Positions 1 to 7,372 of a stretch of DNA of 64,000 nt are shown here, piece after piece; positions within the stretch are counted from its first letter, which is position 1; every line of letters starts with the position of its first letter. Source of the DNA: Gemmataceae bacterium (GTDB taxonomy: Bacteria > Planctomycetota > Planctomycetia > Gemmatales > Gemmataceae); assembly GCA_901538445.1 (NCBI GenBank), contig LR594584.1:1592885-1656884 (forward strand). Reading direction: 5' to 3'. The translations under genes were made by a program, and so were the position numbers. The notes under the pieces are model-generated. The model ran no database searches. It saw only the letters and a list, made by a program, of their open reading frames with translations, and was not told the DNA's origin.

Positions 1-813
1 CGCCGCATCCTGACCGACGACCCGGCGTTCGCCCCGTTCGGGACGCCGTTCCACGTCCGCGAACAGGTGCTCGGGCTGGTCCGCTGGCACGGGTTGCCGG
101 GGAACTACCCGGAGAAGCCGGACCCGCTGCGGGCGGCGGTCCTCGCGGCCGAGACGGCGCGGACCGACCTGCTCGCGATCGTCGCCGAGGCCGACCACCG
201 CGGGCGGATCGTCGCCGCCCCGGACGACGACACGCTGACGCGGGTGCAGTTGTTCCCGACGTTCTGCGAGGAGTGCGGGGTCGCCGCCGGCCCGCGGGAA
301 TTCGCCAACGACCACTCGCGGTTCACGTACTTCCGCACCCCCGGCGAGCACCCGACGCTGAGCCTCTTCGACGACACGCGAACCGAGGTCACGGTGCTCT
401 CGGGGCTCCCCGGCAGCGGCAAGGACACCTGGCTCGCGGAACACGCCGGCGACCGCGAGGTGATCTCGCTCGACCAGATCCGCGGCGAGCTGGGCGTCGA
501 CCCCGCGGACAACCAGAGCGAAGTCGTCGCCGCGGCCTACGACCGGGCGCGGGCGCTCCTGCGGAAATCGGTGCCGTTCGTGTGGAACGCGACGAACGTT
601 TCGCGGGTACTCCGGGAGAAGGTCATCGGGCTGTGCGCGGACTACAAGGCGCGGGTCCGGGTGGTGTACCTGGAGCCGCCGGTCCCGCTGACCCGCGAGC
701 GGAACCGCGGCCGCGAGCGGAAGGTGCCGGTGCGGGTGTGGGAGCGGCTGTTCGACAAGCTCGACGTGCCCACGCGGGCCGAGTGCCACGCGGTGGAGTA
801 CCGCGTGGGGTGA
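1..813 (+). CDS. HD-domain / P-loop kinase-like protein, 3' part
   Basis: The reading frame is open from the first base, so the gene starts upstream of the window. The visible part begins in what looks like the end of an HD-type domain (a VRWHGLP segment near base 79). A Walker A motif GLPGSGKDT follows at bases 403-429, with further features of a small polynucleotide-kinase-like ATPase: SLDQIRGELG, an FVWNATNVSR strand and a basic RERNRGRERKV lid. Proteins joining an HD-like domain to such a kinase occur in RNA metabolism and repair, but the substrate here cannot be read from the sequence. A strong GC hairpin follows the stop codon. The domain assignment is from motifs only. Confidence 0.7.
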   Translation, partial: RRILTDDPAFAPFGTPFHVREQVLGLVRWHGLPGNYPEKPDPLRAAVLAAETARTDLLAIVAEADHRGRIVAAPDDDTLTRVQLFPTFCEECGVAAGPREFANDHSRFTYFRTPGEHPTLSLFDDTRTEVTVLSGLPGSGKDTWLAEHAGDREVISLDQIRGELGVDPADNQSEVVAAAYDRARALLRKSVPFVWNATNVSRVLREKVIGLCADYKARVRVVYLEPPVPLTRERNRGRERKVPVRVWERLFDKLDVPTRAECHAVEYRVG

Positions 814-815
814 CG

Positions 816-844
816 CCGGGCCGGGGCCGCGAGCCCCGGCCCGG
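816..844. terminator. GC hairpin after the kinase-like gene
   Basis: A 12-bp perfect stem (816-827 with 833-844) and 5-base loop begin 2 bases after the stop codon at 813. There is no U tract. The position suggests a transcription terminator; that function is inferred. Confidence 0.5.
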
Positions 845-1008
845 TTCGTCGGGTATCGGGGCGAACGATACCAGAGTTTGGCCGGGCCGCGGCCCGACCT
901 ATCCCGATCCGGCCGCCGTATCATAAAATGAGCCACCTCTGACAGCCGCTCCGCCGTGCCGGCCGACCGTGTAAGTCGTCCGCTGTGCCGCCGGTATCAC
1001 CCACCGGG

Positions 1009-1635
1009 ATGCCCCGAATGGCCGAGCCGCCGCTCACCCGGGTCACCCTGCTCACGCGCATCCGGGACGGCCGCGACACGGCCGCCTGGCGCGAGTTCGT
1101 GCAGTTGTACGGCCCCGTGGTGTACCGGTTCGCCCGCAACCGCGGCCTCCAGGACGCCGACGCCGCCGACCTGATGCAGGACGTGCTCCGGAGCGTCGCC
1201 CGCAACGCCCACCGCATGGAGTACGACCCGAAGCGGGGCACGTTCCGCGGGTGGCTGTACACGGTCACCCGGAACAAGATCTACAACTTCCTGAGCAGCC
1301 AGCGGAACCGGCCCCGCGGGACCGGCGACGCCGACGCCCAGGAGCGGCTGGAGGCCGCCCCGGCCCGGGACGACGACGGGCCGGACGCCGAGTGGGAGAA
1401 GGAGTACCAGCGGCGGCTCACGGCCCGTGCGATGGAGCGGGTGAAGGACGAGTTCCAGCCGGCGACCTGGCAGGCGTTCTGGCAAACGGCCGTCGAGGGG
1501 GCGGCCGCCGCGGAGGTCGGTGTGGGGTTGAAAATGACCCCCGGGGCCGTGTACGTCGCCAAGAGCCGCGTCCTGGCCCGCCTCCGGGACGAGGTGAAGA
1601 AGCTCATGGACGACGAGGACAACAACAGCCCGTGA
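1009..1635 (+). CDS. ECF-type RNA polymerase sigma factor
   Basis: A sigma-70-like factor of about 208 residues. Region 2 is recognisable in the YGPVVYRFARNRG ... DLMQDVL ... FRGWLYTVTRNKI stretch. A region 4 helix-turn-helix follows near the C-terminus (AAAEVGVGLKMTPGAVYVAKSRVLARL). No anti-sigma gene sits beside it. The gene ends 48 bases before a Ser/Thr kinase with WD40 repeats, an arrangement well known for planctomycete ECF factors, where the kinase is thought to control the sigma factor by phosphorylation. Several starts are possible: GTG 985, ATG 1009 and ATG 1018. None has a strong ribosome-binding site and 1009 is a compromise. Confidence 0.88.
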   Translation: MPRMAEPPLTRVTLLTRIRDGRDTAAWREFVQLYGPVVYRFARNRGLQDADAADLMQDVLRSVARNAHRMEYDPKRGTFRGWLYTVTRNKIYNFLSSQRNRPRGTGDADAQERLEAAPARDDDGPDAEWEKEYQRRLTARAMERVKDEFQPATWQAFWQTAVEGAAAAEVGVGLKMTPGAVYVAKSRVLARLRDEVKKLMDDEDNNSP

Positions 1636-1683
1636 TCAGGCGGCGCCGGGCGTCTGCGACGCCGGGACCGCCCGGGACAAGCC

Positions 1684-3984
1684 ATGTCTACCAACGCGAC
1701 TACCAGTGTGTGCCCGCCGAGCGGCGACCTCGAGCGCCTCGTCCGCGGGCGGCTCACCGAGGCCCGGTCCGCGGTCCTGTCCGACCACGTCGGCTCGTGC
1801 GTGAGCTGCCAGGTGCGGCTCGACGCGATGGCCGGGGCCGGGGCCGGCGACCTGACCACCAACCTGCGCCTGTGCCAGAAGGACACCCCGCCGGGCGACT
1901 CCGCGTACTGGAACGCGCTCTCGGCCGCCGAGAACGAGGTCCGCTCGACGGCGGCGTTCGCCAACGCCCCCGAGGACGCCGACGGCACGCCCCTGCCCGT
2001 CGACTTCCTCCAGCCGGCCGACGAGCCGGGAAAGCTCGGCAAGCTCGGCACGTTCGGGATCATCCGCGTCGTCGGCCGCGGCGGCATGGGCGTGGTGCTG
2101 CACGCCTACGACCCGTGCCTGGCCCGCGACGTCGCGGTGAAGGTGATCGACCCGAAGCTCGCGAACAACGAGGTCGCCCGGCAGCGGTTCTGCCGCGAGG
2201 CCCGGGCCGCCGCGGCCGTGACCCACGACAACCTCGTCGCCGTCCACCAGGTGGACGAGGACGAGGCGTCCGGCCTGCCGTACCTGGTGATGCAGCTCAT
2301 CAACGGCGAGTCGCTCGAGCAGCGGATCAAGCGGACCGGCAAGCTCCCGCCGCTGGAGGTCGCCCGGCTCGGGATGCAGGCCGCCGCCGGGCTCGCCGCG
2401 GCGCACGCCGGCGGGCTCATCCACCGCGACATCAAGCCCGGGAACATCCTCCTGGAGGCCGCGACGGACCGGGTGAAGCTCACCGACTTCGGGCTGGCGC
2501 GGGCCGTCGAGGACGTGAAGCTGACCCGCACCGGGTTCGTCGCCGGGAGCCCGCTGTACATGGCCCCGGAGCAGGCCCGGGGCGACGACATCGACCACCG
2601 GGCCGACCTGTTCAGCCTCGGCAGCGTGCTGTACGAAGCGGCCACCGGCTCGCCGCCGTTCGAGGCGAAGACGCCGCTCGCCGTGCTCCGCCGCGTGTCC
2701 GACGAGACCCCGCGGTCGCTCACGGACCTGAGCCCCGACGTGCCCCACTGGCTGTCCGACCTCGTGGACCGGCTGCTCGCGAAGGAGCCGAAGGACCGCC
2801 CGCAGACGGCCGCCGAGGTGGCCGAGGTCCTGGCCGGGGAGCTGGCCCGCGCCCACGCCCTGAACCCGCTCGACGTGCCCGCCGAGGTGTGCGCCGGCTC
2901 CTCGACGCGGAGCGGCACCGCGGCCCGCAGCAGCCGCAAGGTGTGCTGGGCCGGGGTCGCGTGCCGCACCACCCCGGTCGCGGCGGGCCTGGCCCTCGGC
3001 GCGGCGCTCATGGGGCTGTTCTGGTCGCCCGGGGTCGTCGAGCGGGTGGTCGAGAAGCCGGTCGAGGTGCCCGCGGCCCCGCCGCCGGCCGAGAGCGGGC
3101 CGGCCCCGAAGGCCGTCCTCCAGGGCGAGTCGGGGACCGTGTGGACCATCGCGTTCCTGGGCGACGACAACCTCGTCGTCGGCATGGACGACGGGCAGGT
3201 GAAGATCTGGGACATCAAGAAGGGGGCGGTCTCGAAGGCGCTGGAGCCGCGGCAGGGCGGCACCGTGTGGTCCGTGGACGTGTCCGCGGACGGCAAGCGG
3301 CTGGCGACGACGTGCGACGCCTCGGTCGTCACCGTGTGGAACCTCGACAACTACCGGGTCGAGAACTCGTTCCCGCAGCCGACCTCGACGAAGGCGGCGG
3401 TGTTCAGCCCGAACGGGAACCACCTCGCCACCGGGGACCGGAACGCGACGATCCGCGTGTGGGACCTGGCGGCCCAGATCCCGGTGGAGCTCCGCGGGCA
3501 CCACGGCACGGTCCACAGCCTCGCGTTCAGCCCGGACGGGACCCGGCTGGCCAGCGCCGGGTCCGACGGCACCGCGAAGGTGTGGAACTGGGCCGACCGG
3601 GACGCCGTCCCGGTGAACCTGGGCCAGCACAAGGGGCCGGTGTACGGGGTCGCGTTCAGCCCGGACGGGACGAAGCTCGCGACGACCGGGTGGGACGGCA
3701 CGGTCCGCATCTGGGACGTACAGAACGACCGCGGGGAGCTGCTCCACACGATCGCCAACGCCCACGACGGCGACGCGTGGTCGGTGAGCTTCGGGGGCGG
3801 CGGCAAGTGGCTCGCCAGCGCCGGGCAGGACGGTGTGCGGGTGTGGGACGTGGCGACGCACGCCGAGGTGTTCTCGTACCGCGGGCGGCGGGCGTTCCAC
3901 ACGGTCCGGTTCGCGAAGAACGGCACCACACTGGCCGCGGGCGGCCGCGACGGGAGCGTCCGCGTGTGGGAGCTGCCGAAGTAA
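1684..3984 (+). CDS. Membrane Ser/Thr protein kinase with WD40 propeller
   Basis: A 766-residue protein. The N-terminus has a zinc-finger-like H35-x3-C39-x2-C42 cluster typical of anti-sigma/zf-HC2 modules. A Hanks-type kinase domain follows at about 120-395, with glycine loop GRGGMG (131-136), catalytic K153, HRD at 247-249 and DFG at 268, so all catalytic residues are present. One membrane segment lies at about 431-450. The C-terminal half (about 478-766) is a WD40 beta-propeller with repeated FSPDGTxLA...VWD blades. The predicted layout is a cytoplasmic kinase with an external propeller sensor. It lies 48 bp after an ECF sigma factor, which is the likely target. That link is inferred from gene order. 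Confidence 0.92.
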   Translation: MSTNATTSVCPPSGDLERLVRGRLTEARSAVLSDHVGSCVSCQVRLDAMAGAGAGDLTTNLRLCQKDTPPGDSAYWNALSAAENEVRSTAAFANAPEDADGTPLPVDFLQPADEPGKLGKLGTFGIIRVVGRGGMGVVLHAYDPCLARDVAVKVIDPKLANNEVARQRFCREARAAAAVTHDNLVAVHQVDEDEASGLPYLVMQLINGESLEQRIKRTGKLPPLEVARLGMQAAAGLAAAHAGGLIHRDIKPGNILLEAATDRVKLTDFGLARAVEDVKLTRTGFVAGSPLYMAPEQARGDDIDHRADLFSLGSVLYEAATGSPPFEAKTPLAVLRRVSDETPRSLTDLSPDVPHWLSDLVDRLLAKEPKDRPQTAAEVAEVLAGELARAHALNPLDVPAEVCAGSSTRSGTAARSSRKVCWAGVACRTTPVAAGLALGAALMGLFWSPGVVERVVEKPVEVPAAPPPAESGPAPKAVLQGESGTVWTIAFLGDDNLVVGMDDGQVKIWDIKKGAVSKALEPRQGGTVWSVDVSADGKRLATTCDASVVTVWNLDNYRVENSFPQPTSTKAAVFSPNGNHLATGDRNATIRVWDLAAQIPVELRGHHGTVHSLAFSPDGTRLASAGSDGTAKVWNWADRDAVPVNLGQHKGPVYGVAFSPDGTKLATTGWDGTVRIWDVQNDRGELLHTIANAHDGDAWSVSFGGGGKWLASAGQDGVRVWDVATHAEVFSYRGRRAFHTVRFAKNGTTLAAGGRDGSVRVWELPK

Positions 3985-3997
3985 TCGGCGAAGGTCA

Positions 3998-4024
3998 CGA
4001 GCGGGGGACGTCCGCCCCCGCTCG
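3998..4024. terminator. Bidirectional GC hairpin
   Basis: A 10-bp perfect stem (3998-4007 with 4015-4024) lies between the convergent kinase gene and the small exported-protein gene, where a shared terminator would be expected. Confidence 0.5.
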
Positions 4025-4047
4025 CCGAGTCCCGGCGAGGTGCCGCG

Positions 4048-4455
4048 TCACTTCTTCACTTCTGCAACCGCGTCCTTGGGGATCGAAAACGCGAACCCGT
4101 GCGGGCGCAGGTCGTCGGTCGCGCCGGGTGAGTAGGTGAACACGGCGATCACCTTTCCGCCGTCGGTCTTCAGTTCCGGCACGAGCCGGTCGCCGCCGGA
4201 CCCCGACCACGCGAACACCACGACCTTCTGCTTCGCGAAGTCCACCTGCTTCGCCACCGCATCGCGGCCCGCGGCGTCGGCCAGCGCCTTGATCTTCGCC
4301 AGCTCCTCCGCGGACCCGGCCACGGCCGCCTCGGGCGCGTTGCCGGCGTGCGTCAGCTTCACGGCCTTCAGGTCGAGCGCTCGAACGCTCGGCTTGTCCC
4401 CGGCCCCGGCGGCCGAGGCCACCAGGAACAGGGCGAGAGCGGCACAGTGTCGCAT
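4048..4455 (-). CDS. Small exported protein, paralogue 1 of 2
   Basis: A 135-residue protein with an N-terminal signal peptide (MRHCAALALFLVASAAGAG). I do not recognise a named family. The C-terminal half contains VDFAKQKVVVFAWSGSGGDRL and TYSPGATDDLR, which match the same parts of the next gene upstream (VDFKTEKLVLFAWAGSGQDKL, EYAPGRTRDLR). The two are therefore a tandem duplication that has diverged considerably. Both are on the minus strand with 26 bases between them, so they are probably co-transcribed. The product should be exported or periplasmic. Function unknown. Confidence 0.75.
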   Translation of the reverse strand: MRHCAALALFLVASAAGAGDKPSVRALDLKAVKLTHAGNAPEAAVAGSAEELAKIKALADAAGRDAVAKQVDFAKQKVVVFAWSGSGGDRLVPELKTDGGKVIAVFTYSPGATDDLRPHGFAFSIPKDAVAEVKK

Positions 4456-4481
4456 GATCGGTCCTCGTGTGGGGTTGCGGG

Positions 4482-4883
4482 TCACTTGCCGAACGCCGCG
4501 GCCTTCGGGACCGCGTACAGCTTGACGTGCTGCCGCAGGTCGCGGGTCCGGCCCGGGGCGTACTCGGTCACCAGCACGGTCTTCTTGTCCACTTCCTTGG
4601 CGGTGAGGGCGAGCTTGTCCTGGCCCGAGCCGGCCCACGCGAACAGGACGAGCTTCTCGGTCTTGAAGTCCACCAGCTTCGCGACCGCCTCGGCCGCGTC
4701 CTTGAGCACGGGCGACTTCGCGAGGTCGTCGGCCGTCTCGATGACGGTCGGCACGCCGGCCTTGCCCTGCTCGGGGAAGGTCACCTTCAGGTCCGCCGTC
4801 GGGATCTCGCGGACGACCGGCTTGTCTTCGGCACGGGCCGCGGCCGCGAACAGCGACAGCGCCAGAATCGCACAGGTACGCAT
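4482..4883 (-). CDS. Small exported protein, paralogue 2 of 2
   Basis: About 133 residues with signal peptide MRTCAILALSLFAAAARA. It is the first gene of a two-gene minus-strand unit and a paralogue of the gene just downstream; they share the FAW(A/S)GSG and YxPGxTxDLR blocks. The start at 4883 places the signal peptide at the very N-terminus. An in-frame ATG four codons earlier (4895) is also possible. No catalytic motif is visible. Confidence 0.75.
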   Translation of the reverse strand: MRTCAILALSLFAAAARAEDKPVVREIPTADLKVTFPEQGKAGVPTVIETADDLAKSPVLKDAAEAVAKLVDFKTEKLVLFAWAGSGQDKLALTAKEVDKKTVLVTEYAPGRTRDLRQHVKLYAVPKAAAFGK

Positions 4884-4974
4884 CGGACACCTCAAGAGTG
4901 GTGAAGGCGAAGTGGGAGGGTACTGTTGCTCTATGAACCGCGGCCGCGGCGGCGCACCGCGTGCATGTCAGTCG

Positions 4975-5457
4975 TTACAGTGCGCGGTGCATCACGAGCG
5001 CGTCCACGAACCCGAGTTCCGCGTGGCGGAACGCGCCCGGCACGCGGCCCACGACGGCGAACCCGCACCCCTCCCAGACCCGCACGGCCGCGGCGTTCGA
5101 CGCCACGACGAAGTTGAACTGCATGGCGGTGAACCCGAGGCTCCGGGCGGCGGCGAGCGAGTGCTCGCACATCGCACGCGCCAGGCCGCGGCCGCGGAAC
5201 GCCGGCGCGACCATGTACCCGGCGTTGGCGACGTGGCCCCCGCGGCCGGCGGCGTTCGGGCGGACGTAGTACGTCCCCGCAAAGTGCCCGTCGATCTCGG
5301 CGACGAAGCACGTCGCGGGCGGCTCGAACCACAGCCTCCGGGCGGCGTCCTCGGTGGTAGACTCGTCGTAGGCGAACACGTCGCCGCCCGCCGCGACGAG
5401 GCGGAACAGCTCCCAGACGCTGGGCCAGTGGGCCCCGCTCGCGGGTCGGATGAGCAC
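4975..5457 (-). CDS. GNAT-family N-acetyltransferase
   Basis: About 160 residues. The GNAT acetyl-CoA binding motif A is visible as VAPAFRGRGLARAMCEHSL, followed by an FNFVVASNAAAVRVWEGCGF motif B typical of the fold. Substrate unknown. The start is chosen as GTG 5457 because the Shine-Dalgarno-like GGAGGT lies six bases upstream (5464-5469 on this strand). A GTG at 5463 is too close to that site. The Shine-Dalgarno is formed by the target duplication and terminal base of the adjacent insertion sequence, so the native promoter has probably been separated from the gene. The coding region itself is intact. Confidence 0.85.
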   Translation of the reverse strand: MLIRPASGAHWPSVWELFRLVAAGGDVFAYDESTTEDAARRLWFEPPATCFVAEIDGHFAGTYYVRPNAAGRGGHVANAGYMVAPAFRGRGLARAMCEHSLAAARSLGFTAMQFNFVVASNAAAVRVWEGCGFAVVGRVPGAFRHAELGFVDALVMHRAL

Positions 5458-5463
5458 CAACAC

Positions 5464-5483
5464 ACCTCCAGTAGTTTCAAGTT
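5464..5483. repeat. Left end of insertion sequence: target duplication plus terminal repeat
   Basis: Bases 5464-5468 (ACCTC) are the left copy of a 5-bp target-site duplication. Bases 5469-5483 (CAGTAGTTTCAAGTT) are the left terminal inverted repeat. Confidence 0.9.
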
Positions 5484-6704
5484 CGGCGTTGAGGAGTAGC
5501 GGGCCGCATGGGTTTCGCCGTGAATGGAGGTTGCCACACCGCCGTCACGGAGATCACCCATGCGTTCCGCTCCCCAGTCTATCCCCCGCGGCCGGGCGGC
5601 TGCTTCCCGCCACCTGCGGGTCGTGCTGACCACGTGGCTGTCGGCCGCCGTTCGCCTCCCGGCCAACCGACGCGCCTGTACCCCGGCCGCCGTCTGGCAA
5701 CTCCTGCTGTGGGCCGCCGCGTTCGCCCGCTCGCTCGCCGCGGCGTGTGCCGTCACCCCCGGTGCCCCGACCGGGCAGGCCGTCTGGAACGCCCTCCGGG
5801 CCGCCCTTCCGAAGCGCCGCCGCACCCTCGAACGCTGGCTCCTCCCGGCCCTCCACGCCCCACTTCCGAAGCGGCCCAAGGGGGCGTGCGTCGCGCTCGA
5901 CTACCACCGCATCCCGTACTACGGCGCGCCGGACCGGAACACCACCCGAGCGAAGTCGTCGGCCGGTACCCACACGTTCCACACGTACGCCACCGCCTGT
6001 GTGGTCGGCGGGCCGGGGCGGTACACCCTCGGGCTGACCGCGGTCGCCGAGAAGGAGCCGATGGCCGACGTCCTGGCCCGCCTACTCGATCAGGTCGCGG
6101 CGTCCCGGGTGCCGGTCCGGGCGGTTCTGCTCGACCGGGCGTTCTTCTCGATCGCCGTGATGCGCCTGCTCCAGGCCCGCCGGGTGCCGTTCGTGATCCC
6201 GGCCGTCGTCCGCGGGCGCAAGCCCCGGCCGGGCGTGCCGGCGCTCGGACTTCGGGCCGTCCGACGACGGGGGGCCGGGCGGTACGGGTACACCCACGCC
6301 GACCGCGGGCAGTCGGTTCGGGTCGCGGTCGTGGTCGCCCACAAGAGCTACCGCCACGCCCGGACCGGGCGGCGGCACACCCGCAAGCTGCTGTACCTGA
6401 CGTGGCGTGTGGGCGGCGGACCGGTCGCCGTTCGGGATCTGTACCGAACCCGGTTCGGGATCGAGAGCAGCTACCGCCAACTCGGCGAGGCGCGCCCTCG
6501 AACCGCCTGCCGGGACGGGGTGGTGCGGCTGTTGTGGGTGGCGCTGGGGCTGATCATCCGCAACGCCTGGGTGTGGGCCAACCGGGGCGAGACGCGGCCG
6601 TGGTCGCTCGCCTCGACCCGGCTCATCCTGCTGCTGGACATCCTGGTCACCTTCACCCGTCAAACGACCGACCTCCAACCAAGACCCGCAACTTGAAACT
6701 ACTG
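5469..6704 (+). mobile_element. Complete ISH3-like insertion sequence (IS4 superfamily)
   Basis: A 1,236-bp element bounded by perfect 15-bp inverted repeats (5469-5483 and 6690-6704) and flanked by a 5-bp direct duplication ACCTC (5464-5468 and 6705-6709). It carries one transposase gene whose stop codon lies inside the right end. Perfect ends, intact target duplication and an open transposase frame indicate a recent and possibly still mobile insertion. Removing the element and one ACCTC restores a continuous intergenic region between the GNAT gene and the toxin-antitoxin pair. Length, ends and duplication size fit the ISH3 family as I know it; the family call is an inference. Confidence 0.9.
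5560..6696 (+). CDS. ISH3/IS4-superfamily DDE transposase
   Basis: About 378 residues counted from ATG 5560, which has a GGAGAT ribosome-binding site five bases upstream; an in-frame ATG at 5524 also exists. The DDE triad is visible as D114 in LDYHRIPYYG, D192 in LLDRAFFS and E302 in YRTRFGIESSYRQ. The first motif with its PYYG is characteristic of ISH3-type enzymes, and the last follows the IS4-type Y-x2-R-x3-E pattern. The C-terminus has a hydrophobic LWVALGLIIRNAW helix. The stop codon (6694-6696) lies within the right terminal repeat. No frameshift or truncation is seen, so the gene should be functional. Confidence 0.92.
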   Translation: MRSAPQSIPRGRAAASRHLRVVLTTWLSAAVRLPANRRACTPAAVWQLLLWAAAFARSLAAACAVTPGAPTGQAVWNALRAALPKRRRTLERWLLPALHAPLPKRPKGACVALDYHRIPYYGAPDRNTTRAKSSAGTHTFHTYATACVVGGPGRYTLGLTAVAEKEPMADVLARLLDQVAASRVPVRAVLLDRAFFSIAVMRLLQARRVPFVIPAVVRGRKPRPGVPALGLRAVRRRGAGRYGYTHADRGQSVRVAVVVAHKSYRHARTGRRHTRKLLYLTWRVGGGPVAVRDLYRTRFGIESSYRQLGEARPRTACRDGVVRLLWVALGLIIRNAWVWANRGETRPWSLASTRLILLLDILVTFTRQTTDLQPRPAT

Positions 6705-6709
6705 ACCTC
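6690..6709. repeat. Right end of insertion sequence: terminal repeat plus target duplication
   Basis: Bases 6690-6704 are the exact inverse of the left terminal repeat. Bases 6705-6709 (ACCTC) are the right copy of the target duplication. Confidence 0.9.
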
Positions 6710-6739
6710 GGTCTGAAACGCCCACCGATCAACTCGCTG

Positions 6740-6748
6740 TGTTACAAT
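6740..6748 (+). promoter_or_regulatory. Possible extended -10 promoter for the toxin-antitoxin pair
   Basis: TGTTACAAT matches an extended -10 element (TGn plus TACAAT) 30 bases before the antitoxin start and just outside the insertion sequence. No good -35 is visible. The GAGGGAGG ribosome-binding site follows at about 6763. This is a pattern match only. Confidence 0.35.
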
Positions 6749-6777
6749 ACCACCGCTCATTCGAGGGAGGACAGTAC

Positions 6778-7026
6778 ATGGTTATGGTGTACGTCGGCGG
6801 GAAGGCCGTGAGCTGGGCCGACGCCGAGAAGGTGTTCGCCGAGGCCGCGCCGGTGCAGCCGGTCGAGTTCCGTGACGAGACGGGCCGCGTCCTCGCGACC
6901 ACGGTCCCACGGGCCGAGCCCGCCCCGGCGTGGGAAGCCGCCATTACCCCCGAAGAAACGGCCCGCCGCATGGCCGAGCCCGCGTACACCTTCGAGGAGA
7001 TGAAGACGCGGCTGGGCTGGCAATGA
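6778..7026 (+). CDS. Antitoxin-like small protein
   Basis: An 82-residue acidic protein with no clear named family. The ATG at 6778 is chosen because of the strong GAGGGAGGA site upstream; an upstream in-frame start (6739) lacks one. The next gene starts inside its stop codon (ATGA overlap at 7023-7026) and encodes a RelE/ParE-like protein. Size, acidic character and coupling all fit the antitoxin of a type II module. The C-terminal part (TPEETARRMAEPAYTFEEMKTRLGW) could be the toxin-wrapping segment. No DNA-binding motif is obvious. Confidence 0.65.
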   Translation: MVMVYVGGKAVSWADAEKVFAEAAPVQPVEFRDETGRVLATTVPRAEPAPAWEAAITPEETARRMAEPAYTFEEMKTRLGWQ

Positions 7027-7283
7027 CCTACACCGTCTCTTGGCGGCAGTCGGCCATTCAAGAAGCCGCCGCAGTTGAGGCCGCCGCGGACGACCCGGCG
7101 CGGGTGCGCGAGGCCGCCGCGCGGATCGACTTCATGCTCCGAAGGTACCCACGGGACATGGGCGAGTCGCGGGAACCGGGGTTCCGCATCTGGTACGAGG
7201 ACGTCCTCGGCGTGTACTACCGGATCAACGAGACCAACCTCCGCGTCGAGGTGCTCTACGCCGGCCCGTCGCGCCGCGGCTGA
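7023..7283 (+). CDS. RelE/ParE-family toxin-like protein
   Basis: An 86-residue protein translationally coupled to the preceding small acidic gene. The pattern MTYTVSWRQSAIQEAA ... IDFMLRRYPRDMG ... GFRIWYEDVLGVYYRINETNLRVEVLYA matches the compact RelE/ParE fold, with the conserved basic helix and the late strand pair VYYRI...RVEVLYA. Members of this superfamily either cleave mRNA on ribosomes or poison gyrase; which applies cannot be told here. A hairpin follows the gene. The pair lies next to an insertion sequence, a common setting for such modules. Confidence 0.75.
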   Translation: MTYTVSWRQSAIQEAAAVEAAADDPARVREAAARIDFMLRRYPRDMGESREPGFRIWYEDVLGVYYRINETNLRVEVLYAGPSRRG

Positions 7284-7284
7284 A

Positions 7285-7314
7285 TGCCACGCGCTTCCCT
7301 TGGAGCGCGTGGCA
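7285..7314. terminator. Hairpin after the toxin-like gene
   Basis: A 10-bp perfect stem (7285-7294 with 7305-7314) and 10-base loop begin 1 base after the toxin stop codon. A likely transcript end before rimO. Confidence 0.5.
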
Positions 7315-7372
7315 CCGCACGTATAATGACCGTTCGACTTTCGCCGCACATGACCACGACGAGCCGCACCGG

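Noticed and set aside
1251-4139. Frame-shifted open frame across the sigma factor and kinase
   Set aside because: Arg/Gly-rich shadow of two genes with intact motifs in their own frames.
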